From contig CATLPS010000006.1 of the NCBI GenBank assembly GCA_950054535.1, positions 1 to 33,470 on the forward strand: a stretch of DNA of 33,470 nt, read 5' to 3'. Below are positions 24,799-33,220 of this stretch, piece after piece. The notes below the pieces were generated by a model. It saw only the letters and a list, made by a program, of their open reading frames with translations. It was not told the origin of the DNA and ran no database searches. Both the position numbers and the translations under genes were made by a program. This stretch comes from an uncultured Chlamydiae bacterium (GTDB lineage Bacteria; Chlamydiota; Chlamydiia; Chlamydiales; Parachlamydiaceae). The number at the start of each line of letters is the position of its first letter. Position 1 is the first letter of the stretch.

Positions 24799-25524
24799 AT
24801 GCCCGTAGAGCGCTACTATTTAAAAGACTCTTTGACAGAAAAAACCGAAGTTCTTTTACAGGGAACAGAGCTGCACCATCTTTACCGGGTAATGCGCGGA
24901 AAAATAGGTGACTCTATTGAACTTGTCAATGGCGCAGGCTGCCTAGCTATTGGAACTGTAGTAGAGCTTGATCAAAAAAAAGCTAAAATTTTTATTAAAG
25001 AGTGTAAAACTTTTTCTTTAATCACTAAAGTTATTTTAGCCCAAGCCCTTGTCAAGCCAAATAAACTTGACTTCATTTTAGAAAAAGGAACAGAGCTGGG
25101 CGTTGATGAATTTTGGTTATTTCCCGCGGAACATAGTATAAAATCAGAGCTCTCTTCCAACCAAATGGAGCGCGCTCAAGCTTTAACAATAGCAGCGATG
25201 AAACAGTGTGGCAGGTTAACCCTCCCTAAAATTACTTTAATGCCTCCGTTAAGTAAGTGGGAAAAGTTTTCTCCCTATAGCTTTTATGGTGACCTAAACC
25301 CTGCTGCACCTCTATTTTTAGACTCCTTGCAAAAGCAAACGAGCTGTCCCTCTATCACCTTTTTTATCGGGCCAGAAAGTGGCTGGAGCAATAACGAAAA
25401 AAAAATTTTAAATGAAAAAGGAGTAATGGCAGTAAAGCTGCATCGTTATATTTTACGTACAGAGACAGCTCCTTTAGTTGCTTTAAGCCTTATTCACTAT
25501 TTTTTCACTTACAAAAATGGATAA
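24799..25524 (+). CDS. rsmE: 16S rRNA (uracil-1498-N3)-methyltransferase RsmE
   Basis: 241 residues. An N-terminal PUA-like region (LHHLYRVMRGKIGD, about 26-39) precedes a SPOUT methyltransferase core: ALVKPNKLDFILEKGTELGV, then FFIGPESGWSNNE and the C-terminal knot RYILRTETAPLVAL. These are the standard RsmE signatures for SAM binding. It methylates U1498 (E. coli numbering) of 16S rRNA in the small subunit. The family length is about 240-250, so it is complete. It starts three bases after ybbR stops and overlaps the next gene by eight bases, so it is part of the cdaA operon. Confidence 0.93.
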   Translation: MPVERYYLKDSLTEKTEVLLQGTELHHLYRVMRGKIGDSIELVNGAGCLAIGTVVELDQKKAKIFIKECKTFSLITKVILAQALVKPNKLDFILEKGTELGVDEFWLFPAEHSIKSELSSNQMERAQALTIAAMKQCGRLTLPKITLMPPLSKWEKFSPYSFYGDLNPAAPLFLDSLQKQTSCPSITFFIGPESGWSNNEKKILNEKGVMAVKLHRYILRTETAPLVALSLIHYFFTYKNG

Positions 25525-25993
25525 GATGCACCTTTTTATTTTTGGTCCCTCTTGCAGCGGAAAGTCCACATTGGCCTTAGCTTTAAAAAATAGTCTCGGA
25601 GAAGACTGGCGCTCTATAGATAGAGATGATCTTATCGAACAAAATATCTGCACTGAAGACAAAGCCAACCAAACCATTGATGGACGAATTGCATCTTTAA
25701 AAGCCAATACCATCATTGACGCGCAAATTCCATGGCGAGATAAAAAAGAAGGTGAGTTTTATTTTGTAGTATTACCGCCTTTAGCGGTTTTACTTGAGCG
25801 AGACAGCAATCGCACTCAGCGCTTGAAGCGTACAGAAAAAAGAGCGCACTACGCTCGGCTTTATGTAGAAGAAACTTATCAAAAGATTGCTTCTTTAGCC
25901 CCTGAGATATTTGATGCCCGCTTTGACTCTTCTTTACAAACTATCGAGCAGGAACTCCGTATTATTTATTATTTAACATCCCTTAGCTCCTAA
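25517..25993 (+). CDS. P-loop kinase-like NTPase
   Basis: 158 residues. GPSCSGKST (residues 10-18) is a Walker A P-loop at the N-terminus. A polar run with Asp-Arg-Asp-Asp (SIDRDDLIEQ, about 34-43) sits where small-molecule kinases keep their substrate/base Asp. IIDAQIPW resembles a Walker B strand. RTQRLKRTEKRAHYARLYVEE is an Arg-rich lid-like segment. The overall pattern fits the adenylate-kinase-like/AAA_33 group of small kinases that phosphorylate nucleosides, sugars or other small molecules. The substrate cannot be told. The ATG at 25517 overlaps rsmE by eight bases; a second Met at residue 4 is an alternative start. It ends the operon that began with cdaA. Confidence 0.75.
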   Translation: MDKMHLFIFGPSCSGKSTLALALKNSLGEDWRSIDRDDLIEQNICTEDKANQTIDGRIASLKANTIIDAQIPWRDKKEGEFYFVVLPPLAVLLERDSNRTQRLKRTEKRAHYARLYVEETYQKIASLAPEIFDARFDSSLQTIEQELRIIYYLTSLSS

Positions 25994-26237
25994 AAAAATT
26001 TAAATCAAGCTTAGGCCCCTAAATTATGCAAGAATTAAGTCTAAAACTAACAATTCTACTTTAGGGTTTAAGGGGGCTTTTGAAGAATTTGACTTGAAAA
26101 AAGCAACCTAAAAGTGGTAAAAGTACTTTTTCAAAAACTTAAAAAGTTGGTTAAAAAAAGCAAAAAAAATAAACTTTTTTTTCAGTGACCGCTTATAGTT
26201 TTCCTTTAAAAACTTATTAATTAGGTGATATCATTAT

Positions 26238-27263
26238 ATGTCTACTAATGAAATGACAACGGACTTACAAGAAACTACAGGTGCTTTAAAAACTTCTCAC
26301 CTAGCAGAACGGTTCCAGCAGTTAACCGTTTTTTTAAATAAGCGCATTATGGGGCAAGAGAATTTAGTGAGTCGTCTTCTCATTGCTTTGCTTGCCGATG
26401 GTCATCTTTTAGTAGAAGGAGCGCCCGGCTTAGCCAAAACCCGGGCAATTAAAGTGCTCAGCTCTGCTATCGACAGCCAATTTCATCGCATTCAATTCAC
26501 CCCAGATCTTCTCCCAGCAGATATTACAGGCACAGAAATTTATCGCATGGAAACAGGGCAGTTTGAATTTCAAAAAGGCCCCCTTTTTCATAATATTTTG
26601 CTTGCCGATGAAATCAACCGCGCGCCTGCTAAGGTGCAATCTGCTCTTTTAGAAGCAATGGCAGAAAGGCAGGTTTCCGTAGGCAAAAACAGCTACTCTT
26701 TACCAGATCTTTTTTTGGTAATGGCTACGCAAAACCCCCTGGAGCAAGAGGGCACTTACCCCTTACCTGAAGCACAGCTTGATCGCTTTTTGATGAAAGT
26801 TCATGTTGGCTACCCTACTGCCCAAAAAGAGTTGGAGATTTTAAACCTAGTTTTACAAGAAGCAAAAAATTTAGAAGCAGACGCTAGCCTTAGCTTAAAA
26901 CCTCTTTTACCCCAAGAGCTTTTTGCTGCTAGAAAAGAGGCTTTAAATCTATTTATGGCCGAAACTATTGAGCGCTACATCGTACAAATTGTTTTAGCTA
27001 CTAGAGATCCTGCTCCTTATGGTATGGAGTTTACTCATTGGATCACCTGCGGCGCCAGCCCGCGCGCTACCATTAGCCTTGCGCGCTGTGCCAAAGCTTT
27101 GGCTTTTTTACAAGGAGAGACATTTGTAGGACCACATCATGTACAAGCGCTTGCGAAAGAGGTACTGCGTCATCGCATCATCTTATCTTATGCAGCAGAA
27201 GCAGAAGGTATTAGCGTCGATGATTTCATTGAAAAGCTATTAGTAAAAATTCCGGTGCCTTAA
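26238..27263 (+). CDS. moxR: MoxR-family AAA+ ATPase
   Basis: 341 residues. Walker A is GAPGLAKT at 61-68, Walker B is LLADE at 121-125 followed by INRAPAKVQSALLEAM, a MoxR hallmark. ATQNPLEQEGTYPLPEAQLD is the sensor 1 region with the pre-sensor insertion. The C-terminal lid includes GASPRATISLARCAKA. MoxR proteins are AAA+ chaperones encoded with DUF58 and VWA-domain proteins, and are thought to insert metal cofactors or mature envelope complexes. The 244-bp upstream spacer is AT-rich with a palindrome AAAAGTACTTTT at 26119-26130 and no clear promoter. GGTGAT lies near the start as a partial ribosome site. It heads a tight six-gene operon. Confidence 0.95.
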   Translation: MSTNEMTTDLQETTGALKTSHLAERFQQLTVFLNKRIMGQENLVSRLLIALLADGHLLVEGAPGLAKTRAIKVLSSAIDSQFHRIQFTPDLLPADITGTEIYRMETGQFEFQKGPLFHNILLADEINRAPAKVQSALLEAMAERQVSVGKNSYSLPDLFLVMATQNPLEQEGTYPLPEAQLDRFLMKVHVGYPTAQKELEILNLVLQEAKNLEADASLSLKPLLPQELFAARKEALNLFMAETIERYIVQIVLATRDPAPYGMEFTHWITCGASPRATISLARCAKALAFLQGETFVGPHHVQALAKEVLRHRIILSYAAEAEGISVDDFIEKLLVKIPVP

Positions 27264-27264
27264 G

Positions 27265-28194
27265 ATGTTGATAGAGTCAAAGAGAACTGGAGCGCAGTGC
27301 GTTACCGTTACCTTAAACGAACTTTTACAAATCAAGCCTTGGGCGCAGCAGCTAACTCTTTTTCCCCAAAAAGCAAAAAGCCAAAGAGCTGGCCTGCATC
27401 TTTCTCGTTTACTTGGCAAAGGAATGGAGTTTGCTGAAAGCAGAAACTATCAAGCTGGAGATGATGTAAGAGCTATTGACTGGCGCATTACAGCGCGCAC
27501 GGGAAAAGCGCACACTAAACTCTTTCATGAAGAAAAAGAGCGCCAGGTTATCCTTGCTGTCGATATGCGCAGCGCTATGTTTTTTGCTACTCAAGGAGTT
27601 TTTAAATCCGTACAAGCGGCGCTCATAGCAAGCTGTATTGGTTGGAAAGCTACTACTTGTGGTAATCGTTTGGGCGCAATCATATTTAATGAATCTCAAA
27701 CCTTTGATTTCTCTCCACAGCTAGGAAAAAAAAGTTTGCTCGCTTTTTTAAAAAAGTTATCCCATTGTCAGCCGATCTGCAACTCACTGCCAAGGTCTGA
27801 CAATTCACCTCTAAAAATAGAGAACATGCTTTTAAAAATAGAGCAAATGAATCGCCCAGGAAGTTTGATTTTTTTGATTAGTGATTTTAGAAGTTTTTCT
27901 TCTCAAAACGAAAAAAAAATCCAGCAGCTGGCGAAACAAAGCATGGTTTATCTATGCTTTTTACACGATCCTTTTGAAGCCAATCTCCCTTCTAATTTTG
28001 GCTTTAGCATTACAGATAATGTGGAAGAAATAAGGGTGGATCCAGCTCAAGAGACTGGCTTTAAAAAATACCATGAGCTTTTTGTGAAAAGAGAAAGCCA
28101 ATTAAAAAATTTAGCAAAAAATCAACGAATCGCTCTTTTTAAGCTCAGTACTAAAGATAACTTTTATACAAGCCTCATGCACTACTTTAGATAA
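27265..28194 (+). CDS. DUF58-domain protein of the moxR-bat operon
   Basis: 309 residues, with no membrane segment. The DUF58 signature is clear: RNYQAGDDVRAIDWRITAR at about 67-85, then KLFHEEKERQVILAVDMRSA, in which ILAVDMRSAM resembles a VWA-type strand with a shortened metal-site motif. LIFLISDFRSF later supplies the second VWA-like strand. DUF58 proteins are regular partners of MoxR and probably act as its substrate adaptors. The gene begins one base after the moxR stop and ends one base before the next start, so the operon is compact. No function beyond the MoxR partnership can be read. Confidence 0.93.
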   Translation: MLIESKRTGAQCVTVTLNELLQIKPWAQQLTLFPQKAKSQRAGLHLSRLLGKGMEFAESRNYQAGDDVRAIDWRITARTGKAHTKLFHEEKERQVILAVDMRSAMFFATQGVFKSVQAALIASCIGWKATTCGNRLGAIIFNESQTFDFSPQLGKKSLLAFLKKLSHCQPICNSLPRSDNSPLKIENMLLKIEQMNRPGSLIFLISDFRSFSSQNEKKIQQLAKQSMVYLCFLHDPFEANLPSNFGFSITDNVEEIRVDPAQETGFKKYHELFVKRESQLKNLAKNQRIALFKLSTKDNFYTSLMHYFR

Positions 28195-28195
28195 A

Positions 28196-28663
28196 ATGGC
28201 AATTCATCCCTCACAACTACCTTTAAAAGAAATTCATCTCCCCGATCCAATAAAAATTTGGCCATTACCACTTGGTTGGTGGCTCCTTGTTTTTTTATTA
28301 ATAAGTGCGCTGCTCACCTGGATTTTTTTTAAATTTTTTTACTCTAGATCTAGTTTAAAAAAAGAGGCAACTTACGCTTTAAACCGCATTGAAAAAAAGT
28401 TAGCAAGTGGTTTTCCAGCCATTGAGAGTTTAAAAGAGATCTCTATTTTATTAAGGACATTAACCATTGCGCAGGGGCAAAAAGAAGTCGCTCACTTAAC
28501 GGGTCTATCTTGGCTGAAGTTTTTAGATCAGCGCTTAGGTGGATCAGAATTTAGTCAAGGGGCAGGAGCTATTTTACTTAGCGGTCCTTATCAACAAAAT
28601 GCAGATAAAAAAGAGGTGGAAGAGCTTTTAAAACTTTGTTATCAGTGGGTGCGCCATTTATGA
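28196..28663 (+). CDS. DUF4381-family membrane protein
   Basis: 155 residues with one membrane helix at about 27-48 (GWWLLVFLLISALLTWIFFK). A cytoplasmic helical region follows, with ALNRIEKKLASG, EISILLRTLTIA, HLTGLSWLKFLDQRLGG and the end LLKLCYQWVRHL. The pattern (proline-rich start LPDPIKIWPLPLGWW, one helix, then a small helical domain with a GxxWLxFLD motif) fits DUF4381. Genes of this family sit between DUF58 and batA in many moxR-bat operons. The stop overlaps the batA start (ATGA, 28660-28663). Confidence 0.85.
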   Translation: MAIHPSQLPLKEIHLPDPIKIWPLPLGWWLLVFLLISALLTWIFFKFFYSRSSLKKEATYALNRIEKKLASGFPAIESLKEISILLRTLTIAQGQKEVAHLTGLSWLKFLDQRLGGSEFSQGAGAILLSGPYQQNADKKEVEELLKLCYQWVRHL

Positions 28664-29640
28664 TTAATTTTGGCTGGCCCCTTCTCTTTTTTTTGCTTCC
28701 TTTACCAGCTTTGCTCTACTATTTGTTGCCAGTGAGCAAAAAACAACAAAGCGCCGCCCTTATAGTGCCTGACTTAGAAGACTTTAGCTCATTTAATACC
28801 CCTACCTATCGCTTTACAGGCGCTTTTTTTTGGTTTTTTCTTGCTTGGACTCTACTTATTATCGCTGCTGCTCGCCCTCAGTGGGCTGGCCCAACCGTTG
28901 AAATTCCTAAAAGCGGCAGAGATTTGATGTTAGCAGTTGATTTGTCCGCTAGTATGCAAACGCAAGATTTTAAAATAAAAGGCAAGTATACCGATCGATT
29001 AACTGCGTTAAAATTCATTGTAAGCGACTTTATCGAGCGCCGCAAAGGAGATCGCATTGGTTTAATTCTATTTGGCTCCAATGCCTATCTACAAGCGCCT
29101 TTAACTTTTGATACAACGACAGTGAAACAATTTTTACAGGAGTCTCAAGTCGGTTTTGCAGGAAATGCTACTGCTATAGGAGATGCTATTGGCCTGGCAG
29201 TCAAACAACTCAAAAGTAGCGCGCAAAAAAGCAAAGTGCTTATCCTTTTGACCGATGGCAGTAATAACGCAGGAGAGCTAACCCCGCAAAAAGCAGCAGA
29301 AATCGCGGCGAAAGCGCAGCTTAAAATTCATACAGTAGCAATTGGCTCAAATAAGATCCCTTCTGCGCGCTTTTTTGGGATGGCAGCAACCTCTTTCGGA
29401 AACGAGATAGATGAAAAAACTTTACAGCTTATCGCTGAAAAAAGTGGTGGTAACTATTTTCGTGCTTATCACACAAAAGAGCTATCAGAAATCTATCGAT
29501 ACATTGACCAGCTAGAAAGTATCAAGCAAACTCATCAACGCTATCGGCCAGTCACTGAACTTTATTTTTGGCCGGCACTAGCTGCTTTGTTGATACTTAC
29601 TTTATTTATATTACATGAGCTAAATTTTAAGAGAGGATGA
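28660..29640 (+). CDS. batA: BatA-like von Willebrand factor A membrane protein
   Basis: 326 residues from the ATG at 28660, which overlaps the upstream stop; a TTG further upstream at 28636 lies inside the neighbour and is less likely. N-terminal helices lie at about 5-23 and 55-70. The VWA domain covers about 85-265 with a complete metal site: DLSAS (94-98), a Thr in GNATAIGDAIG and TDGSNNAG. A final helix (WPALAALLILTLFIL) anchors the C-terminus. This layout is BatA: VWA domain facing the periplasm between membrane helices. Bat proteins were first linked to aerotolerance in Bacteroides. The next gene overlaps its stop (ATGA) with GAGAGG as ribosome site. Confidence 0.92.
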   Translation: MINFGWPLLFFLLPLPALLYYLLPVSKKQQSAALIVPDLEDFSSFNTPTYRFTGAFFWFFLAWTLLIIAAARPQWAGPTVEIPKSGRDLMLAVDLSASMQTQDFKIKGKYTDRLTALKFIVSDFIERRKGDRIGLILFGSNAYLQAPLTFDTTTVKQFLQESQVGFAGNATAIGDAIGLAVKQLKSSAQKSKVLILLTDGSNNAGELTPQKAAEIAAKAQLKIHTVAIGSNKIPSARFFGMAATSFGNEIDEKTLQLIAEKSGGNYFRAYHTKELSEIYRYIDQLESIKQTHQRYRPVTELYFWPALAALLILTLFILHELNFKRG

Positions 29641-31523
29641 TGAGCGCTTTTCACTTTTTTCGCCCTAGCCTATTTTTATTGCTAATTCCTCTATTGCTAC
29701 TTTTTGCTTTTAAAAAATTCAAAACTACTAAGCCTACTTACCTAAACCAAATTTGCAGTCCTGATCTACTTCCTTATATAGTAAAATTTCGCTCTAAGGG
29801 CGCTTCTTTTTTTTATCCTCTTCTTTTTTTTATCCTCTCTTTATTAGTTTTTGCAGTAGCAGGCCCTAGCTGGCAAAAGTCCGCCTCTCCTCTAATGCAG
29901 TCGCAAACAGGAGCTGTTGTTGCTCTTGACCTCTCTAAAACGATGGATACAGCAGATATCAAACCCTCCAGGTTAAAAAGAGCGCTTTTTAAATTAGAAG
30001 ATTTTTTAAAAAAACGTGTGGAAGGAACTACAGCTTTGCTGGTGTTTGCCGAAGATGCTTTTGTAGTTACCCCTCTTACAGAAGATACTTCTACTATCCA
30101 AGCAATGATACCTGCTTTGCAAACTTCTATTATGCCTTCTAATGGCCACAGCCCCTTTAAAGCAGTGGCTAAAGCAATTGATTTGTTACAACAAGGAGGC
30201 ATTGTAAATGGCTCTATTCTGTTAATCACGGCAGAGCTAAGCAAAGAAGAGGGAGAAAGCATAGCGCAGTTAACAAAGCAAAATCATGTTCAAGTATCTG
30301 TATTAGCAGTAGGCACCGAAAAAGCAGCGCCTATTGAAGATGGCTCGGGAGGGTTTGTCAAAGACTCTAAAGGCAATGTTTTAGTCAGTAGGTTATCAAA
30401 AAACCAGCTTAAGAAGCTTAGCAGAGCTACTGGAGGAGTCTATCAAACCATTACTAATACCGATCAAGATATTGAAATATTAAGTAGCCATATCAACCAA
30501 GCTTCTTTTACCGCGGTAAAATCTAACCAAAATGCAAAGGAAAACTGGCATGATCAGGGATATCTTTTTATTCTTTTTGCGCTCCCATTTTTTTTACTCT
30601 TTTTTCGAAAAGGCTTGCTAATCATTTTATTTTTTACCCTTCCTTATCAACTACAGGCACTTGCATGGAATGATCTTTGGCAAAGGCCCGATCAACAAGC
30701 AGCAAATTTTTACTCTGCAGGTCAGTTCGATCAAGCCTGTGAAAAATTTGCAGATCCTAACTGGAAAGCGGCCTCTTATTATCAGTTAAAAAATTATGAA
30801 GCTGCAGCCACTCTTTATCAAGGAGATCATTCGGCCACAGGTTACTACAACTATGGAACGGCTAAAGCAAAAAATGGAGAGTTGCTGCAGGCCCTGGCTG
30901 CTTATGAGCGAGCTTTGGAAATTGACCCTAGTAATGAAGATGCAAAATATAATAAAGAGTTAATTGAAGAGGCTTTAAAAAAAGACAAAGAAGACAAAGA
31001 AAGTCCATCTCCAAACCAGCAAAAAAATGAGCAAGATACAAAAGAAGAGCAAAAAAAGGAAAGTTCGCCTCAAAATCCATCTTCTCCGCAAAGCCCTCAA
31101 GAAAATACCTCTTCCAAGCAAGCGCAAGATTTTTCTTCTGATAAACCAGCTTCTAAGAATCCAAACTCTAAAAAAGAAAAAAAGAGTGCTTCTCAAGATA
31201 GCCCATTGCAAGAAGATCAAGAGCAAACAGCTATCTCCTCTTCTCAAGAGCAACAAAATTTAGAAGAGCAATTTTGTCAACAGATGAACAAAGAGCTAAA
31301 GCAAGAAAGCAAAAAAGATCAAAGGCCTAATCTTCAACAAGCACCAAAAGAAGATTTTGCTCCGTCAGCCAAGCAGCCAGGAGCTAACCAAAGCCAAGAT
31401 TTTATCCAAGAGCTTCCTCAAGAAGATCTTGATGCAAGACTACTAGATCGCATTGAAGACGATCCCTGCACGCTGCTTAGAAGAAAGTTTCTTTTTCAGT
31501 CTCGCCAAAAAAAACAACCCTAA
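29637..31523 (+). CDS. batB: BatB-BatC fusion: VWA domain plus TPR and low-complexity tail
   Basis: 628 residues. Helices at about 10-25 and 58-76 precede a VWA domain at about 92-290. Its metal site is incomplete: DLSKT (98-102) is kept, the middle Thr position appears as Ser171 (NGHSPFKA), and TDG is replaced by TAE (197-199). A helical hairpin at about 304-340 crosses the membrane. TPR-like helices follow (NYEAAATLYQ, YYNYGTAKAKNGELLQALAAYERALEIDPSNEDA, given in parts), matching BatC. The last ~170 residues are a Gln/Lys/Glu/Ser/Pro-rich, probably disordered tail. In many bacteria BatB and BatC are separate or fused; here they are one protein. It overlaps batA by four bases. Confidence 0.9.
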   Translation: MMSAFHFFRPSLFLLLIPLLLLFAFKKFKTTKPTYLNQICSPDLLPYIVKFRSKGASFFYPLLFFILSLLVFAVAGPSWQKSASPLMQSQTGAVVALDLSKTMDTADIKPSRLKRALFKLEDFLKKRVEGTTALLVFAEDAFVVTPLTEDTSTIQAMIPALQTSIMPSNGHSPFKAVAKAIDLLQQGGIVNGSILLITAELSKEEGESIAQLTKQNHVQVSVLAVGTEKAAPIEDGSGGFVKDSKGNVLVSRLSKNQLKKLSRATGGVYQTITNTDQDIEILSSHINQASFTAVKSNQNAKENWHDQGYLFILFALPFFLLFFRKGLLIILFFTLPYQLQALAWNDLWQRPDQQAANFYSAGQFDQACEKFADPNWKAASYYQLKNYEAAATLYQGDHSATGYYNYGTAKAKNGELLQALAAYERALEIDPSNEDAKYNKELIEEALKKDKEDKESPSPNQQKNEQDTKEEQKKESSPQNPSSPQSPQENTSSKQAQDFSSDKPASKNPNSKKEKKSASQDSPLQEDQEQTAISSSQEQQNLEEQFCQQMNKELKQESKKDQRPNLQQAPKEDFAPSAKQPGANQSQDFIQELPQEDLDARLLDRIEDDPCTLLRRKFLFQSRQKKQP

Positions 31524-31533
31524 AGGAATAATA

Positions 31534-33213
31534 ATGATAAAAACAAGCCATTTTTTTTCTTCTATTCTCTTTATTTTTTTCTTTAGCAGCAGCTTTTGTA
31601 TGGCTACAGTAACTTTAAGCCTCAGTAAAAAAAAGATTTCCTTACAAGAGCCTATCACACTAAAATTTTCCTCTTCTGCTTCCATAGAATCTGCGCCCGA
31701 CTTTTCTTTGTTAAACAAAAATTTTGAAGTTCTCTCTTCTTCACAAAATCAAAGTATTGCAATCAGCAATGGTCAAATGACGCAAGTGAATGAATGGGTA
31801 TTAACAGTAGCAGCGAAACAAGAAGGATTAATAGAAGTCCCCTCTATTCCATTTGGTGCTGATAACTCTCCTGCAGAACAAATTGAGGTAAGTGCAGCAG
31901 CTCCTGCTCAAAGTAGTGACTCTCTGTTTATAGAAACAGAGGTTTTACCATTAGAAAAGGCTTTTAACCGCTCACAAATTCTTTATACAGTGAAACTTTA
32001 CCGCGCCGTTAACCTTGGTCAAGCCACACTTAGCGCCCCTAAGCTAAGTGATAGCGACGCTATCATTGAAAAAATTGGTTCAGATCGCGAATACGAATAT
32101 CAAGATCCTAATGGCAATTCCTATATTGTTTTTGAAAGGCGGTATGCAATCTTTACAGAACATATTGGTACCTTAACTATTTATCCCACTATCTTTACCG
32201 GACAGGTTGTAAAAGGAAACTCTTTTTTTAGCATGCAAACAGAGTACAAAAGAGTATTATCAAACAGCCATACTTTAGAAATTGAGCCTATTGCCGCCTC
32301 TTTTAATAGTAAAAACTGGTTAGCAGCATACGATGTCAAACTCTCGCAGGAGTGGTCTACCGATCTTACAAACCTTACTGCTGGCGAGCCGGTTACTTGG
32401 ACTATCACGCTACAGGCCAAAGGATGCATTGCTAGCTTAATTCCTGACTTTACTCCCTCTCTACCAAATTCTGTAAAGTACTACCATGACAAAGCCTCTC
32501 TTTCTAATGAAGCTGGTCTAAATGGTATCGATGGAAAAAGAGAGATTAAACTTGTATTAATAGCTAATGAAGCTGGCGACCTTCTTTTACCGGAAATAAA
32601 AGTAAAATGGTGGAATCTTGCTAATCAAAAAGAAGAAATTGCTTATCTTCCCTCTCAATTAGGGAAAGTGACTATGGATCCCTCTTCTTTCATTACAGCC
32701 ATGAATGAAGAGACTTTGGAGAGCGTAGCAAAAAATCCTATCACTTCTTTCAAAGAAATAGAGATCATTCCTTTATGGGCTAAAGGGTTGATTGCCTTAA
32801 ATGGATTTTGGTTGGTCTTAATAATAGCAATTCTCAGCAGAGGAAAAAAGCTAAATTTTTACTCCAAAAAGCCAAGTGACCCCTCAAAAAATCTGCTTAA
32901 AAAGCAGCTAAAGCAAGCTTGTTTTCAAAATGATCCTAAAAAAAGCGAACTGCTTTTGTTGCAGTGGGGTCAGATTCAGTTTCCTAAAGAAAAAATTTAT
33001 AACTTATCTCAGCTAAGCACCTTAACAACAGACCCTTTGAATGAGCAAATCGATATACTTTATCACCATCTTTATGGTTTAGAAAAAAAATGGTCGGGGC
33101 AGCGGCTGTGGGAAGCTTTCAAAGTTTATCAAAAAAGCTATCATTCCCCTATACAAGTAGATAAAAACTTAAAGAAAAAACTAGAAAGCTTAGAGCAACT
33201 CTATACCAAGTAA
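31534..33213 (+). CDS. batD: BatD-like protein
   Basis: 559 residues from the ATG at 31534, with AAAGGA six nt upstream; the frame is open back into batB but has no ribosome site there. A signal peptide (about 5-20, ending SFCMA) leads to a large beta-rich periplasmic part. It starts with VTLSLSKKKISLQEPITLKF, a BatD hallmark, and has NEWVLTVAAKQEGLIEVPS and later LTAGEPVTWTITLQAKG. A membrane helix lies at about 420-445 (GLIALNGFWLVLIIAIL). A cytoplasmic helical tail completes the protein. BatD is the usual last gene of the moxR-bat operon and probably helps BatA/B act in the envelope. The 10-nt gap to batB indicates the same transcript. Confidence 0.9.
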   Translation: MIKTSHFFSSILFIFFFSSSFCMATVTLSLSKKKISLQEPITLKFSSSASIESAPDFSLLNKNFEVLSSSQNQSIAISNGQMTQVNEWVLTVAAKQEGLIEVPSIPFGADNSPAEQIEVSAAAPAQSSDSLFIETEVLPLEKAFNRSQILYTVKLYRAVNLGQATLSAPKLSDSDAIIEKIGSDREYEYQDPNGNSYIVFERRYAIFTEHIGTLTIYPTIFTGQVVKGNSFFSMQTEYKRVLSNSHTLEIEPIAASFNSKNWLAAYDVKLSQEWSTDLTNLTAGEPVTWTITLQAKGCIASLIPDFTPSLPNSVKYYHDKASLSNEAGLNGIDGKREIKLVLIANEAGDLLLPEIKVKWWNLANQKEEIAYLPSQLGKVTMDPSSFITAMNEETLESVAKNPITSFKEIEIIPLWAKGLIALNGFWLVLIIAILSRGKKLNFYSKKPSDPSKNLLKKQLKQACFQNDPKKSELLLLQWGQIQFPKEKIYNLSQLSTLTTDPLNEQIDILYHHLYGLEKKWSGQRLWEAFKVYQKSYHSPIQVDKNLKKKLESLEQLYTK

Positions 33214-33220
33214 CTTAAAA

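Noticed and set aside
25994-26237. Possible terminator in the spacer after the P-loop gene (GCCCCTAAA and TTTAAGGGGGC)
   Set aside because: The arms are about 40 nt apart, pairing needs bulges and there is no T run at the right place.
29813-30262. 149-residue ORF opposite batB
   Set aside because: It lies wholly inside a well-supported VWA-domain gene, has no ribosome site and resembles no protein.
30975-31263. Arg/Leu-rich ORF on the minus strand and Lys-rich ORF on the plus strand within batB/C
   Set aside because: Both come from the low-complexity A/G-rich tail of batB/C read in other frames; no ribosome sites.
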